Shown: positions 35,044 to 44,523 of the stretch, piece after piece
How the letters are laid out: every line of letters begins with the position of its first letter
How positions within the stretch are numbered: the stretch's first letter is position 1
Source: Parachlamydiales bacterium
Lineage (GTDB): Bacteria > Chlamydiota > Chlamydiia > Chlamydiales > JABDDJ01
Assembly: GCA_041671045.1 (NCBI GenBank)
Contig: JBAZCF010000009.1
Coordinates: 1 to 64,000, forward strand
DNA length: 64,000 nt
Direction: 5' to 3'
Notes under the pieces: generated by a model
Seen by the model: the letters and a program-made list of their open reading frames with translations, nothing else
What the model was told of the DNA's origin: nothing
Database searches by the model: none
Position numbers and translations under genes: made by a program

Positions 35044-35388
35044 ATGTTCGAGAAACCGCATCAGCCCCTTCTTCCTCAAGCCCACTTCATTTTACGTGTA
35101 TTACGCAATTTTCTTTTCGCTTTAGTCATTATTGGAATATCTCTTTTTATGGGGATGTGGGGATATCGTCATTTCGAACATTTGGACTGGATAGATGCTT
35201 ATGTCAATGCTGCAATGCTGCTGTCAGGTATGGGGCCGCTTCACAACCCCGTCACCTATGGCGGGAAGATCTTTGCAGGAACGTATGCCCTATTTAGCGG
35301 CATACTATTCCTATTTATTATGGGCGTGATTTTCAGCCCTATTGTCCACCGTTTATTCCATATCTTTCTGCTTAAAAAAGGAGAATAG
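35044..35388 (+). CDS. Small membrane protein, possible ion-channel fold
   Basis: 114 residues with two clear spans (FLFALVIIGISLFMGMWGY and GTYALFSGILFLFIMGVIF). Between them is a re-entrant-like segment NAAMLLSGMGPLHNPVTYGG, at the place of the pore helix in two-TM channels. No canonical TVGYG filter is present, so channel function is only a possibility. GGGGA lies before the ATG. The 3' end overlaps the end of pdhC by 17 bases, convergent. Confidence 0.65.
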   Translation: MFEKPHQPLLPQAHFILRVLRNFLFALVIIGISLFMGMWGYRHFEHLDWIDAYVNAAMLLSGMGPLHNPVTYGGKIFAGTYALFSGILFLFIMGVIFSPIVHRLFHIFLLKKGE

Positions 35389-36693
35389 CCGGATTTTCAA
35401 GATACTTCTTAAGAGTATTGAGGAATTCTGCTGCTGCAACACCATCAATGACGCGATGATCGACGGAAAGAGTTAGATTCATCGTTTTACCGGCAACCAC
35501 GGCTCCTTTTTTCACCACAGGTGTATCTAAGATCCCACTAACGGCAAGGATGGCTGCTTGGGGAGGGTTGATGATTGCTTGGAATTCATTGACGCCGAAC
35601 ATCCCCAAGTTGGAGATGGTAAGGAGCCACCTTTATATTCCTGAGGCTGTAGTTTTCCATCGCGTGCTTTCTTGACAAGGTTCTTTATCTCGACTGAAAG
35701 CTCGCTAACACTTTTGTAGTCGGCATGGTGAACGACCGGTGTGATCAAACCGTCGGGGATACTCACTGCAATAGAGATGTCAATGGTTTGATAGCGGGTA
35801 ATCGTGTTGTTGACTGTATTAAAACCGCTATTGATGACCGGATGGTTGCGCAATGCCAGAGCGCTGCCACGTACGACGATATCATTAAAGCTGACCTTGG
35901 CATTTGCCTGTGCAAGCTGTTCGCGCAGGGCCACCATTGGCTCGGCATCGATGGTAAGGGTCACATAGAAGTGTGGGATAAATGTTTTAGCTTCTTGCAG
36001 ACGCTGTGCGATCACTTTACGTACGGGATTGAGCGGTTCTTCCACGTATGTTCCGGGAGCAATGCTGGGAGCTTCACGCAAAGAAGGCCCTAAGGTTGAT
36101 TTGGGCAGAGCTGCGGACAAATCTTTTCTCATGATTCTTCCACCGGGGCCGGAACCTTTGATAGAAGACAAGTCGAGGTTCTGCTCTTTTGCCAGCGATC
36201 GGGCTAGAGGAGATGCTTTAATTCTTCCTTCAACAGCTTGAGTAGGCAAAGCAAATTGGTAGTTTACAAGGGGCGGCTCCGGAGCGAAGGCTGGTTGTTT
36301 GAAGGTGCTTGCCCCACCGGTTTGCTGCTGCTGTGGCTGTGGAGTGGCAGGCTCTCCTGAAGATGTCGGAGCGGCGGGTTCATTTTGCTGTGCTGCAGGT
36401 ATAGCAGCCGGGGGTTGGACCCCTTCGGGCTTATAGCCTTCGATAGACTCGTCTTTATTTTCGGTGAAGATGGCAACGGCTTGGTTGACGGAGGCTTCAG
36501 AGTTTTCCGGAAGGATTACTTTACGTAACCACCCTGCATCGAGAGCATTATGCTCGACCGTTGCTTTATCGGTTGCTACTTCAAAAAGCAGGTCTCCTGC
36601 TTCGACGAATTCGCCCTCTTTTTTATGCCATTTGACGATAGTCCCTTGTTCCATTGTGGGGGAGAGTTTTGGCATGGTAAGTGTAAAAGGCAT
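35372..36693 (-). pseudogene. pdhC: Pyruvate dehydrogenase E2 (dihydrolipoamide acetyltransferase), frameshifted
   Basis: The N-terminal frame (36693 down to about 35620) holds the lipoyl domain (Lys in ATDKATVEH), a Pro/Gln-rich linker, the E3/E1-binding domain (IKASPLARSLAKEQNL) and most of the acetyltransferase domain. At about 35619-35624, after EYKGGS, the frame turns to LPSPTWG and stops. The -1 frame continues as MFGVNEFQAIINPPQAAI with the active-site DHRVIDG to 35372. One missing base in tccttacc explains it: restoring it gives a Gly-Gly-Ser-x-Thr-Ile-Ser-Asn-Leu-Gly-Met run. It may be a sequencing error, since E2 is needed for PDH. It is the third gene of pdhA-pdhB-pdhC. Confidence 0.85.
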
Positions 36694-36718
36694 GGTTAAC
36701 CCTTGCTATAGACTGATT

Positions 36719-37702
36719 TTAAATATTAACGACGCGTCGGGCTTGCTCCACGATGCGTTCTACGTTAGGAATGGTATGTTTTTCTATTTCCTTGGAATAA
36801 GGCATAGGCGTTTCACGCTGGCACACGCGGGCTACAGGAGCATCCAGATAGTCAAAGCATTGCTCTTGGATCTGGAAACCTACCTCGGCGCTGATCCCGG
36901 TAAAGATATGCCCTTCTTCGACGCAGAGGCACTTGCCGGTTTTCCGCACTGAAGCTGCAATCAAGGGCATGTCGAGCGGCTTAATTGTACGCAAGTCGAT
37001 GACTTCGCAACTGATGCCGATTTTTTTCAGCTCTTTTGCTGCGGATTGTGCAACTGCAGCCATTTTCCCGTGGGAAACAATCGTTAGGTCTGTTCCAGGA
37101 ATCACGATTTTCGCTTTTCCAATCGGAACCAAGTATTCTTCCGTCGGAAGATCCATTTTGTCATTGTATTGGAGTTCCGATTCTAAAAAGAGGACGGGAT
37201 TGTTATTGCGGATGGACGATTTAAGCAGGCCTTTTGCGTCATAAGCGTTGCTGGGTGCAACGATAATCAATCCGGGCAGGTTGCCATAAATCGCTTCTAC
37301 GCAGTGGGAATGCTGGCTGGAAACTTGTGCTGCTGCTCCATTGGGTCCGCGGAAGACAATCGGCACTTTGAAGCGGTTGCCTGACATGTAATACATTTTT
37401 ATCGCATTGGAGATTATCTGATCTGCAGCGACAAAAGAGAAGTTAAAACTCATGAATTCGACAATTGGCCGCAAGCCTGTCATGGCGGCTCCGATGCCTA
37501 AGCCTGCAAATCCCAGTTCGGAAATGGGAGTATCCAAGACCCTCATAGGGCCCCATTTATCCAATAAGCCTTTGGTAACTTTGTAAGCTCCGTTGTACTC
37601 CCCTACTTCCTCACCCAAAATAAAGACGTTGGGATCCCGTTCCATCTCTTCATCGATGGCTTGACGCAAGGCTTCTCTAAAATCTATCGTCTGTGTGCCC
37701 AT
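36719..37702 (-). CDS. pdhB: Pyruvate dehydrogenase E1 component, beta subunit
   Basis: 327 residues, the family's normal length. It pairs with PdhA to decarboxylate pyruvate and reductively acetylate lipoyl-E2. It has FREALRQAIDEEMERDPNVFILGEEVG at the start, MRVLDTPISELGFAGLGIGAAM, the PNGAAAQVSSQHS loop and the transketolase C-domain (SCEVIDLRTIKPLDMP). It lies 21 bases after pdhA and 25 before pdhC. Confidence 0.96.
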   Translation of the reverse strand: MGTQTIDFREALRQAIDEEMERDPNVFILGEEVGEYNGAYKVTKGLLDKWGPMRVLDTPISELGFAGLGIGAAMTGLRPIVEFMSFNFSFVAADQIISNAIKMYYMSGNRFKVPIVFRGPNGAAAQVSSQHSHCVEAIYGNLPGLIIVAPSNAYDAKGLLKSSIRNNNPVLFLESELQYNDKMDLPTEEYLVPIGKAKIVIPGTDLTIVSHGKMAAVAQSAAKELKKIGISCEVIDLRTIKPLDMPLIAASVRKTGKCLCVEEGHIFTGISAEVGFQIQEQCFDYLDAPVARVCQRETPMPYSKEIEKHTIPNVERIVEQARRVVNI

Positions 37703-37723
37703 ATGAATGTTCTTTCCTTAATA

Positions 37724-38749
37724 TTAGGGTGCAAAGACATCTTCTTCTAGTGTTGCAGGAGAAGGCCAGGGGCTTTCATCGGCAAATTGCATCGCTGCGA
37801 CGACTAGGTCTTTTATTTCTTTGTCTTTTTGCTTAAATTCTTCCGGATCCAGCATACCTGCTTCTGTCAGTGCTTTCTCGAGTAGTATAATTGGATCGCG
37901 TTCCATGCATACTTTCAGAGATTCTTTTGTCCTGTAAAGGGCGGGGTCTGAGATGGAGTGGCCGCGGAAGCGTTCAGTGATTGCTTCCACTAAGACGGGA
38001 CGATTTGTCGCGAGGACTTCTTGCGCAATGTGTCTAAATCCGGCGTAGCAGTCCAAGTAATCCATTCCATCTAAAGTATAGGCCTTCATGTTATAGCCCG
38101 GAGCTTTGTCTTCGGCTAGGCGGTCGACACTATTCGCACGTTCGACAGCCGTTCCCATCCCCCACTGGTTATTTTCTATGACATAAATACACGGTAAATC
38201 CCACAGGGAGGCCAAGTTTAAGGACTCATGGAATGCACCTTGTGGCACAGCGCCATCGCCCATAAAACAAACGGCGACTTCGCCGGGTATTTTTTTGTAT
38301 TTGATCGTGAAAGCCGCGCCTGTAGCAATAGGCACTTGTCCTGTAACAATCCCAAAACCGCCGAGTAAACGTTCGGTATAGAGGTGCATGGAACCTCCGC
38401 GGCCAAGAGCATTACCTGTGGTACGTCCATAAAGTTCCGCCATTAATTCATTAGGAGTAGCTCCTAATAAGAGAGCTAAGGCGTGGCAGCGATAAGAGGT
38501 GACCCACCAATTATTCACTCCGATGGCATTGACTGCTGCTGTTTGTATTGCTTCCTGACCGGAATAGGCATGAAAAAACCCGCCGATTTTGCCTTGTTGA
38601 TAAGCGGATTCAGCACGAGTTTCGAAATGACGGATAAGCAGCATCTGCCACAAAGTTTGTTGTAGCGCTTCTTTCCCCAACTCTTGGATGAGCTTGGGTT
38701 TATCTGCTTTAAAAAGGTGGTATTCGATAGCTTTTTTATTGGCTCGCAT
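37724..38749 (-). CDS. pdhA: Pyruvate dehydrogenase E1 component, alpha subunit
   Basis: 341 residues. The thiamine-diphosphate motif is complete: CFMGDGAVPQGAFHESLN to VIENNQWGMGT. It also has RGGSMHLY and the phosphorylation-loop-like ERFRGHSISDPALYR. It is the first gene of the pdh operon. There is no ribosome site at the ATG; instead a hairpin (38750-38779) abuts the start codon. A promoter lies within the end of the upstream transporter gene. Confidence 0.96.
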   Translation of the reverse strand: MRANKKAIEYHLFKADKPKLIQELGKEALQQTLWQMLLIRHFETRAESAYQQGKIGGFFHAYSGQEAIQTAAVNAIGVNNWWVTSYRCHALALLLGATPNELMAELYGRTTGNALGRGGSMHLYTERLLGGFGIVTGQVPIATGAAFTIKYKKIPGEVAVCFMGDGAVPQGAFHESLNLASLWDLPCIYVIENNQWGMGTAVERANSVDRLAEDKAPGYNMKAYTLDGMDYLDCYAGFRHIAQEVLATNRPVLVEAITERFRGHSISDPALYRTKESLKVCMERDPIILLEKALTEAGMLDPEEFKQKDKEIKDLVVAAMQFADESPWPSPATLEEDVFAP

Positions 38750-38807
38750 AGGGGCACACTTAAATTTTAGTATGCCCCTATTGTAGCCGAGCGATCAATT
38801 AATGCAA
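38750..38807 (-). promoter_or_regulatory. pdhA promoter with hairpin in the short 5' leader
   Basis: On the minus strand, TTGCAT (38807-38802), a 16-bp spacer and TACAAT (38785-38780). The transcript would begin near 38773-38779 and consist almost entirely of an imperfect 11-bp inverted repeat (AGGGGCATACT with AGTGTGCCCCT, one mismatch) ending next to the ATG. It may be an operator or a translational control hairpin. Confidence 0.5.
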
Positions 38808-40073
38808 TGCTGCAACGACTTCCTTATTAGGAATTGTATCGGAAGGTGTGAATTCCGCTGTTTTGAGCTCTTTATCGACGATAGCTGTAACGGTGGCATC
38901 AGACCAAACATTGATGGAAGTCTCCAACATGTCGATAAATGTATAGAAGGGAAGGATGATCCCCATGATATAGAGAGGAACATTCATAGCGGCAAGGAAA
39001 GCTGTCGCCAGGAAGTAGCATCCCATCGGAACACCGGCATTTCCAACGGCAGCAACTGTCGCGATAAAAATCCAACCCACGAGTTCAATCGGAGTGTATG
39101 TCATCCCATGGCTCATGGAGACAAAAAGGACAGTTGTCAGGATAAAAGCTGCGCATCCATTCATATTAATGGAGGTGCAAAGCGGTAGGCTAAAGCTTGC
39201 CACTTTACGGGAAATTCCCGCTCTTTCAGTAGCGCACTGCATCGCGGTAGGTAATGTGGCGCCGGAGGATTTAGTGAAGAATGCGAGCGATAGAGCAGGA
39301 AACATAGCTTTTGCTAACTTAAGTGGATTTATCCCTTTCATCTTTAGTATGATAGGTAAAACGACTGTCGCTTGGACAACATTCGCCAAAACCACAACGA
39401 GCAGGTAAAGCATTAAGCTTTCCATCTCCAATCCGCTGCTTAGTTCCTGGATAAAAAGGACGACAAAACCCCAGATAGCGATGGGCATTAACATCACAAT
39501 CCATTTAGTTAGCTGCATAATTGCAAGAAAAAGACTATGGAAAAATTTATGCAAAGTTTGTCTATTTTCTTGAGGTAAGCTGATGACTGCAAAGCTGATT
39601 AGGATCGCTAGAATGAGGACGCCGATCACATTATTTTCGACAAAGGGCTTAAGAAAGTTGGACGGTATAACCCCCATTAAATGCTTAAGATATCCTTTCC
39701 CTTCCGTGGCTGCTTCACTCATTTGAATGATATTATCCGGAATCGTGCGGACAGGATCGATGAGGACATAAAAGATAAGGGCTAGAGTAGCAGCTAATAC
39801 AGTCGTCAACACAGTGTATTTGACTGTTTTTCCACCGAGAAGTTTCATCTCCGATAAACTTTCCATGCTGGAAGCTGTCGCGACGATCGAGAGGAAAATA
39901 ATGGGCAAGCTGACAAGTCTCAGAAGATTCATAAAAATATCTGAAATTGTTTCTGCTGCTACTGTGGTTGCTTGCGTAGGCCAGAGTCCGGCGACGATGC
40001 CGAGCAAGACTGCCAGCGCTAGAAAAAGATTGGGTTTGTACCAAGTCGTCTTACGTGGGTGTGCTGCGCACAT
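38799..40073 (-). CDS. Dicarboxylate/amino-acid:cation symporter (DAACS family)
   Basis: 424 residues, polytopic, glutamate/aspartate-transporter fold. It has the HP1 segment FFTKSSGATLPTAMQCA (family form SSSxATLP) and SLPLCTSINMNGCAAFILTTVLF, which corresponds to the NMDGTA ion site with Asn in place of Asp. HP2 is VAAVGNAGVPMGCYFLATAF. It probably imports glutamate, aspartate or C4-dicarboxylates with Na+ or H+. Chlamydia has a similar protein (CT401, from memory). A promoter with a long leader (about 115 bases) lies upstream. Confidence 0.9.
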   Translation of the reverse strand: MCAAHPRKTTWYKPNLFLALAVLLGIVAGLWPTQATTVAAETISDIFMNLLRLVSLPIIFLSIVATASSMESLSEMKLLGGKTVKYTVLTTVLAATLALIFYVLIDPVRTIPDNIIQMSEAATEGKGYLKHLMGVIPSNFLKPFVENNVIGVLILAILISFAVISLPQENRQTLHKFFHSLFLAIMQLTKWIVMLMPIAIWGFVVLFIQELSSGLEMESLMLYLLVVVLANVVQATVVLPIILKMKGINPLKLAKAMFPALSLAFFTKSSGATLPTAMQCATERAGISRKVASFSLPLCTSINMNGCAAFILTTVLFVSMSHGMTYTPIELVGWIFIATVAAVGNAGVPMGCYFLATAFLAAMNVPLYIMGIILPFYTFIDMLETSINVWSDATVTAIVDKELKTAEFTPSDTIPNKEVVAALH

Positions 40074-40195
40074 GTTTGTTACCTATGAAAATATTTTTTT
40101 TGTTGAAACGATTATTGACGAAAGCTGGGGAAGGGGGCTAGAGACAACACAAATAGCTTATGAAGTATGACATAATTAAATCGTATTTTTCATTA

Positions 40196-40225
40196 ATTGT
40201 AACATAAGTATACTGCTAAAGTCAA
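40196..40225 (-). promoter_or_regulatory. Promoter for the DAACS symporter gene
   Basis: TTGACT (40225-40220), an 18-bp spacer and TACAAT (40201-40196) on the minus strand. About 115 bases of leader follow before the ATG at 40073. Confidence 0.5.
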
Positions 40226-40256
40226 TAAAATAATAATTATACAATCTCCAACCTTA

Positions 40257-40940
40257 CTACCGATCTGAAAAGATAGCGGTACCGACACGTAAAAGAGTGG
40301 CCCCCTCCTCGATAGCAATCTTAAAGTCGTGGCTCATACCCATCGAGAGATGGTGAAAATGATGCGATGCGCCTAACCGAAGTTGAGTTTCATCTCTGAG
40401 TTTGCGCAATCGGCTGAAATACGTGTGAATTTCTTTCTCCGTTGCATCCAAAGGTGCCATCGTCATCAGACCTTCCAAATCTAAATGAGGTAGGACTGCT
40501 AGCTCCTCTACGATTTCTGCAAACGATTGCGGTGTGAATCCATGCTTCGTCGATTCTCCAGAGGTGTTGACCTGAATCAAAATCTTCGTCCTAAGTTCCT
40601 GCTTTTGACTAGCTTCCGAAATTTTTTCCGCAAGCTCAAAGGAATCTACAGAATGAATCAGGGCAAATCGCCCTAAGGCTTTGTTAACCTTATTTTTTTG
40701 CAAAGTACCGATAAGATGCCATTGGATCTCTTGCGGTAACGCATCCATCTTTGGCAATGCTTCTTGGAGACGGTTTTCACCGAAATTAAGGCATCCGGCC
40801 TGATGTACTGCAGAAATTTCTTCGACAGTATGGTTTTTGCACACCGCGATCAGCGTGATCTCCTGCGGAGAACGACCTACAGTCCGAGCTGTCAGGTCCA
40901 CTTCTTCAAGAATCTGTGCGTACTTATTTTCTAGTTTCAT
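40257..40940 (-). CDS. yggS: YggS/PLPBP-family pyridoxal-phosphate homeostasis protein
   Basis: 227 residues. It is a single-domain alanine-racemase-like barrel: Lys in LIAVCKNHT binds PLP, FGENRLQEALPKM, WHLIGTLQKNKVNKAL, HSVDSFELAEKI, LIQVNTSGESTKHGF, and the end LSMGMSHDFKIAIEEGATLLRVGTAIF. The family regulates free PLP and amino-acid metabolism and has no racemase activity. Its ATG overlaps the stop of the preceding gene by four bases. It is the last of five minus-strand genes from 44523. Confidence 0.95.
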   Translation of the reverse strand: MKLENKYAQILEEVDLTARTVGRSPQEITLIAVCKNHTVEEISAVHQAGCLNFGENRLQEALPKMDALPQEIQWHLIGTLQKNKVNKALGRFALIHSVDSFELAEKISEASQKQELRTKILIQVNTSGESTKHGFTPQSFAEIVEELAVLPHLDLEGLMTMAPLDATEKEIHTYFSRLRKLRDETQLRLGASHHFHHLSMGMSHDFKIAIEEGATLLRVGTAIFSDR

Positions 40941-41389
40941 GGGTTTGGAAAATCATAAGGGTTAAGAGAACGAGGGGCCGAGAGAATTTCGCGCAAGATC
41001 ATCCCCTCGCGTACACGTTGGGGATTTCTGACTAGGGCTCTCGTTTGATAAGGTGTAGGCCTCTTTATTAAAAGAGCTGTCTTGGGCGGTGGCAAAGAGG
41101 CTACAGACTTGACCGTAGGCTGTTGCATCCTCGGCACAGCCTTCGGAGATTCTGTATGCAGGATCTTCTGAGAAGGAGTATGTTCTTCTTCCATTTCCTC
41201 TTCATCATCAAAAATATCCAAATCCATCGTGCGCAGTAGCTTTTTCAGGTCGCTGCCCCGTTCTTCCTGCTGCCGTTCCCATGCCTTAGGATCTTCCTGC
41301 TTCAGCCTTTCGTCACGCTTCTTTTTTCTATACATATAGATAAGCGAAACAATACCAATGCCAAAACCCACCAGTTGGAAAATATCCAT
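40937..41389 (-). CDS. Hypothetical single-span membrane protein
   Basis: 150 residues; not recognised. An N-terminal span (FQLVGFGIGIVSLIYMY) is followed by a very basic stretch (RKKKRDERLKQ), an acidic patch (DLDIFDDEEEMEEEHTP) and a Pro/Arg-rich tail. The topology suggests a cytoplasmic tail. Its stop overlaps yggS and it starts two bases after floA, so it is probably part of the flotillin/NfeD operon. It may be a partner of FloA. Confidence 0.7.
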   Translation of the reverse strand: MDIFQLVGFGIGIVSLIYMYRKKKRDERLKQEDPKAWERQQEERGSDLKKLLRTMDLDIFDDEEEMEEEHTPSQKILHTESPKAVPRMQQPTVKSVASLPPPKTALLIKRPTPYQTRALVRNPQRVREGMILREILSAPRSLNPYDFPNP

Positions 41390-41391
41390 CT

Positions 41392-42414
41392 TTAGCGCCC
41401 TTTCTCAGGTTCTTGCGGTCCGGCTAAACGCTCACGCATATCTGTATCTGCCTGTATATTGATCAGCCTTTGGTAGTCCATAACCCCCAATTTTCCGGAA
41501 CGCAAGGCTTCAGCCATTGCTAAGGGGACTGCGGCTTTAGCTTCTACAAGTTTAGCATCCATATCCTTAACTTTAGCAATATTTTCTTGCTCTTGCGCCA
41601 CCGCCATTGCCCGGCGTTTCTCGGCCTCGGCTTGGAAAATCAACATTTCGGACTGCGCTTTAGCAGCACGTAATTTTGCACCGATATTTTCGCCCAGGTT
41701 CATCTCGACAATATCAATGGAAAGAATAAGGAAGGCAGTGGATGCATCCAATCCCTTATCTAGAACAACTTTTGAAATACGCTGGGGTGCCTCCAAAACC
41801 TGCAAGTGAGTGTCGGCTCCGCCAATGGCACTTACAATACCCTCCCCTACACGTGCGATAATCGTTTCCTCCGTCGCTCCACCGACAAGCTGCTCGATGT
41901 TTGTACGGACCGTTACGCGGGCTTTCACATTGATCTGAATTCCATCCTTAGCGACACCTGTAATAGCTCCCCCCTTTTCCGGGCAATCAATGACTTTAGG
42001 ATTGACAGACGTTTGCACAGCATCATAAAGGTTACGCCCTGCGAGGTCTATAGCGGTAGCTTTCTTCCAATCCAGTGAGATATTGGCCTTGTCAGCAGCA
42101 ATTAGGGCCAAGACGACTTCGCTGACATGTCCGCCGGCAAGGTAGTGCGTCTCCAGGTCAGACACTGAAATATCTTTAAGGCCTGCTTTAAAGGAGATGA
42201 TGCGCGCGTTAACGATGATCTTAGGAGGGATCTTACGCAAACTCATTCCAATAATATTAAAGAAGGATATCGGCGTACCCGATACAAAAGCTTGAAACCA
42301 TAAGCTGATGTATTTTCCGACGACACTAAGAAAAAATAGCGCTGCTATTGCTATGACGATGATAAAGAAATATATCTCATAACCCGAACCTGCATCAAGA
42401 AGAAGGAATTTCAT
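41392..42414 (-). CDS. floA: Flotillin-like protein FloA
   Basis: 340 residues. A short N-terminal membrane segment (IYFFIIVIAIAALFFLSVVG) is followed by the SPFH domain, with ISFFNIIGMSLRKIPPKIIVNARI, DLETHYLAGGHV and VTVRTNIEQLVGGATEETIIARVGEGIVSAIG. The C-terminal coiled coil is rich in Ala/Glu (AKAQSEMLIFQAEAEKRRAMA). FloA proteins organise membrane microdomains and pair with NfeD proteins, as here. It overlaps the end of the upstream nfeD by 20 bases. It is an accessory function relative to Chlamydia. Confidence 0.94.
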   Translation of the reverse strand: MKFLLLDAGSGYEIYFFIIVIAIAALFFLSVVGKYISLWFQAFVSGTPISFFNIIGMSLRKIPPKIIVNARIISFKAGLKDISVSDLETHYLAGGHVSEVVLALIAADKANISLDWKKATAIDLAGRNLYDAVQTSVNPKVIDCPEKGGAITGVAKDGIQINVKARVTVRTNIEQLVGGATEETIIARVGEGIVSAIGGADTHLQVLEAPQRISKVVLDKGLDASTAFLILSIDIVEMNLGENIGAKLRAAKAQSEMLIFQAEAEKRRAMAVAQEQENIAKVKDMDAKLVEAKAAVPLAMAEALRSGKLGVMDYQRLINIQADTDMRERLAGPQEPEKGR

Positions 42415-42892
42415 AGGATGTATCCTTGGAATGGTAAATTTTGACGATAAGTGTAGGGCCTTCGCCCCCTGTCACAATAATTTGAGTGTCTTTAGGGATG
42501 AAATCTCCCTGCGAAATAGCTTGGTAAGTTGTTCCGTCGACGAGAATACGCCCCGCCGGCCTTAGATCTGTCGTAGCAGTCCCCCTTTTTCCCACAACTG
42601 CGGTATTAAAAACATCGGCCTTATATCCTTCCTGGTCAGTCCCTAAATAGAAAGAGTTGTCTTTTTTAGTGGATCGTATACGCCACAGAGCGAACTTAAA
42701 TAAGAGGTAAATAAGGACCAGCACAAAAATAAAATAAAGGGCAAAAACCCACGCTGAGGACGCCTCATAGGAAAAGATCAACAAACTAGCAATAACGAAC
42801 AATGATCCGGCTATGCCTAAAACTGCACCCGGAAGAAAAAATTCGAAAAAGATCAGGACTAATCCTAACGCTAGCAAGATAAACGGATTCAT
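42395..42892 (-). CDS. NfeD-like protein, short form
   Basis: 165 residues with three hydrophobic segments at the N-terminus (ILLALGLVLIFFEFFLPGAV, LGIAGSLFVIASLLIF, WVFALYFIFVLVLIYLLF) and a C-terminal OB fold (VGKRGTATTDLRPAGRILVDGTTYQAISQGDFI). This is the NfeD C-terminal unit without a protease domain. It is thought to work with flotillins. Start and stop overlap both neighbours, indicating tight coupling. Confidence 0.88.
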   Translation of the reverse strand: MNPFILLALGLVLIFFEFFLPGAVLGIAGSLFVIASLLIFSYEASSAWVFALYFIFVLVLIYLLFKFALWRIRSTKKDNSFYLGTDQEGYKADVFNTAVVGKRGTATTDLRPAGRILVDGTTYQAISQGDFIPKDTQIIVTGGEGPTLIVKIYHSKDTSYEIPSS

Positions 42893-44523
42893 AAAGGATT
42901 TTCCTTGGTATAAACTTCTTCCACCACTAATGTTCCCCCTTGGTATCCAACAATTTTCGCATGGGAACCTTCACTCAAAAATGTACCATAAGATATTGCC
43001 TGATAAACATCATCCTGAATTGACACTTTCCCGGCAGGACGCAACGCACTGACGACATTGCAGACTGTACCTATAGGCGGCAACGTTTTACTCGACGGCC
43101 CTGAAAAATATCCCTCGGATGCATCCTGTTCGCCCCCCTTTAATACAAAGCGATTCAGCCACACCACATTAGGGGCAACATACCTGCTGAAAAGCGCCAT
43201 CAGTGCCAGCGCTAAGAGAAATGCTCCGCAAAGCCACGTAAGACGTTCCAAAAAAGCCTGCCCTGCGGCGTTAAAGGTATTTGAATCCCAATCGAAGTGG
43301 ATATTTCTGAAATCTATCGCCGGTATAAGCATGCCAAATAAACCTGCAAGGAACAGGATTAGGCCAATCACACCTAGCAAACCTGCAGCAGGTATTAGGA
43401 AAACCTCCGCCAAAATAAAACCGATTCCCGTTAGGACAAGGATCAACTCCAACCAATTCGCAAGCTCCAAGGAAAATGTAGATAGAATGACAAGTAATAA
43501 ACTTGTCACTGCCACAGTACCGGCCAGGCCAAAGCCCGGTGTATTCATTTCGATATAAAAACCTAGCAGCATTGCCATAAAGAGTAGTGAGGATACTACC
43601 GGAGATGTTATCCAAACAAAAAAACGGGTTTTCCAGTCCATGACATATGCGTCAATGGTCGTTTGGGGCATCTCCTTAAAAAACGGGTACTGAAATAACA
43701 GTAACTTATCTGCAGGCCAACGTCCCTGTTCTATTTCTGATATGCTGATGGGCGGCATTGCTTTAGGCGTAAGGAGTAAGTCCGCCACACCATATTTCAG
43801 CATTTGCTCTGCATCGAGCGTCAGCAGCTTGCCGTAGGGTGAAATCACAACATCCGGGTCCGCACCTTTATAATTGATTTGATCCGTGTTATCTACTCTA
43901 ACGACTTTGCCATTACGCCAAACAAGAATAATATCCTTATCTACCATTGCCTCCGCTATGTCCGGGTTGCGTCCAAAATAGCGGGCCTTATTGGCAAAGT
44001 CGGTACGTATGGCGGATGTAATTTTTTCGGAAGCAGTTTTTAGTTCCCCTTCCGAGGATTGGATGACAGGCTCTGCTGCTCCCATACTTCCATCAGAGAC
44101 TGTAGCAATAAATCGTGAAGAATAAGCAATCATAGCCCCTGCAGACATAGCCCAATCATCAATAAACGCAACGATGGGAATTTTTTCTACTAGGTCCATC
44201 TCTCTTAAGGCAGACGAGATCTGCTGCGCGGGGTAGATCTGGCCCCCTGGTGTATTGAGTTTAAGAATAATGAATGCGGGCTTAGTCTTCTTGTAATAAT
44301 CCAAGGCTTTTTTTACATACAAATAGGTAGACTGCGAGATCTGCTCGGCATGATCTTCTATAACAATATATCCCACCGTATTGGGTGAAGTAGATGAATA
44401 TTTGATGTGCTGCTGCAAATGCTCGATCAACTCAGCTTGGGCAGATCCATAGGGCTCAGCTCCGTTTAAAGAAACGAAAAATAGAAACAGACAAATAAAA
44501 TTCATCCTATAGCGGGTCAGCAT
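42889..44523 (-). CDS. NfeD protein, long form with ClpP-like serine protease domain
   Basis: 544 residues. Signal peptide (MNFICLFLFFVSLNGAEP), then a ClpP-class protease domain (about 45-260): LNTPGGQIYPAQQISSALRE, the nucleophile Ser in DWAMSAGAMIAYSS and GSMGAAEPVI. Several spans (about 310-440) lead to an OB fold (GTVCNVVSALRPAGKVSIQDD). Homologues (1510-N type) cleave hydrophobic membrane proteins such as stomatins, matching the floA gene in the same operon. ATG 44523 is preceded by AGGAG. It is the first gene of the unit. Confidence 0.92.
   Translation of the reverse strand: MLTRYRMNFICLFLFFVSLNGAEPYGSAQAELIEHLQQHIKYSSTSPNTVGYIVIEDHAEQISQSTYLYVKKALDYYKKTKPAFIILKLNTPGGQIYPAQQISSALREMDLVEKIPIVAFIDDWAMSAGAMIAYSSRFIATVSDGSMGAAEPVIQSSEGELKTASEKITSAIRTDFANKARYFGRNPDIAEAMVDKDIILVWRNGKVVRVDNTDQINYKGADPDVVISPYGKLLTLDAEQMLKYGVADLLLTPKAMPPISISEIEQGRWPADKLLLFQYPFFKEMPQTTIDAYVMDWKTRFFVWITSPVVSSLLFMAMLLGFYIEMNTPGFGLAGTVAVTSLLLVILSTFSLELANWLELILVLTGIGFILAEVFLIPAAGLLGVIGLILFLAGLFGMLIPAIDFRNIHFDWDSNTFNAAGQAFLERLTWLCGAFLLALALMALFSRYVAPNVVWLNRFVLKGGEQDASEGYFSGPSSKTLPPIGTVCNVVSALRPAGKVSIQDDVYQAISYGTFLSEGSHAKIVGYQGGTLVVEEVYTKENPL

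Noticed and set aside
40138..40173. 12-codon frame MSYFISYLCCL followed by C-rich sequence, upstream of the DAACS symporter
   Set aside because: It resembles the brnQ leaders superficially, but the codons do not match a Glu/Asp sensor, no stop-codon hairpin is present, and the -10/-35 boxes do not fit the 7-base spacing.
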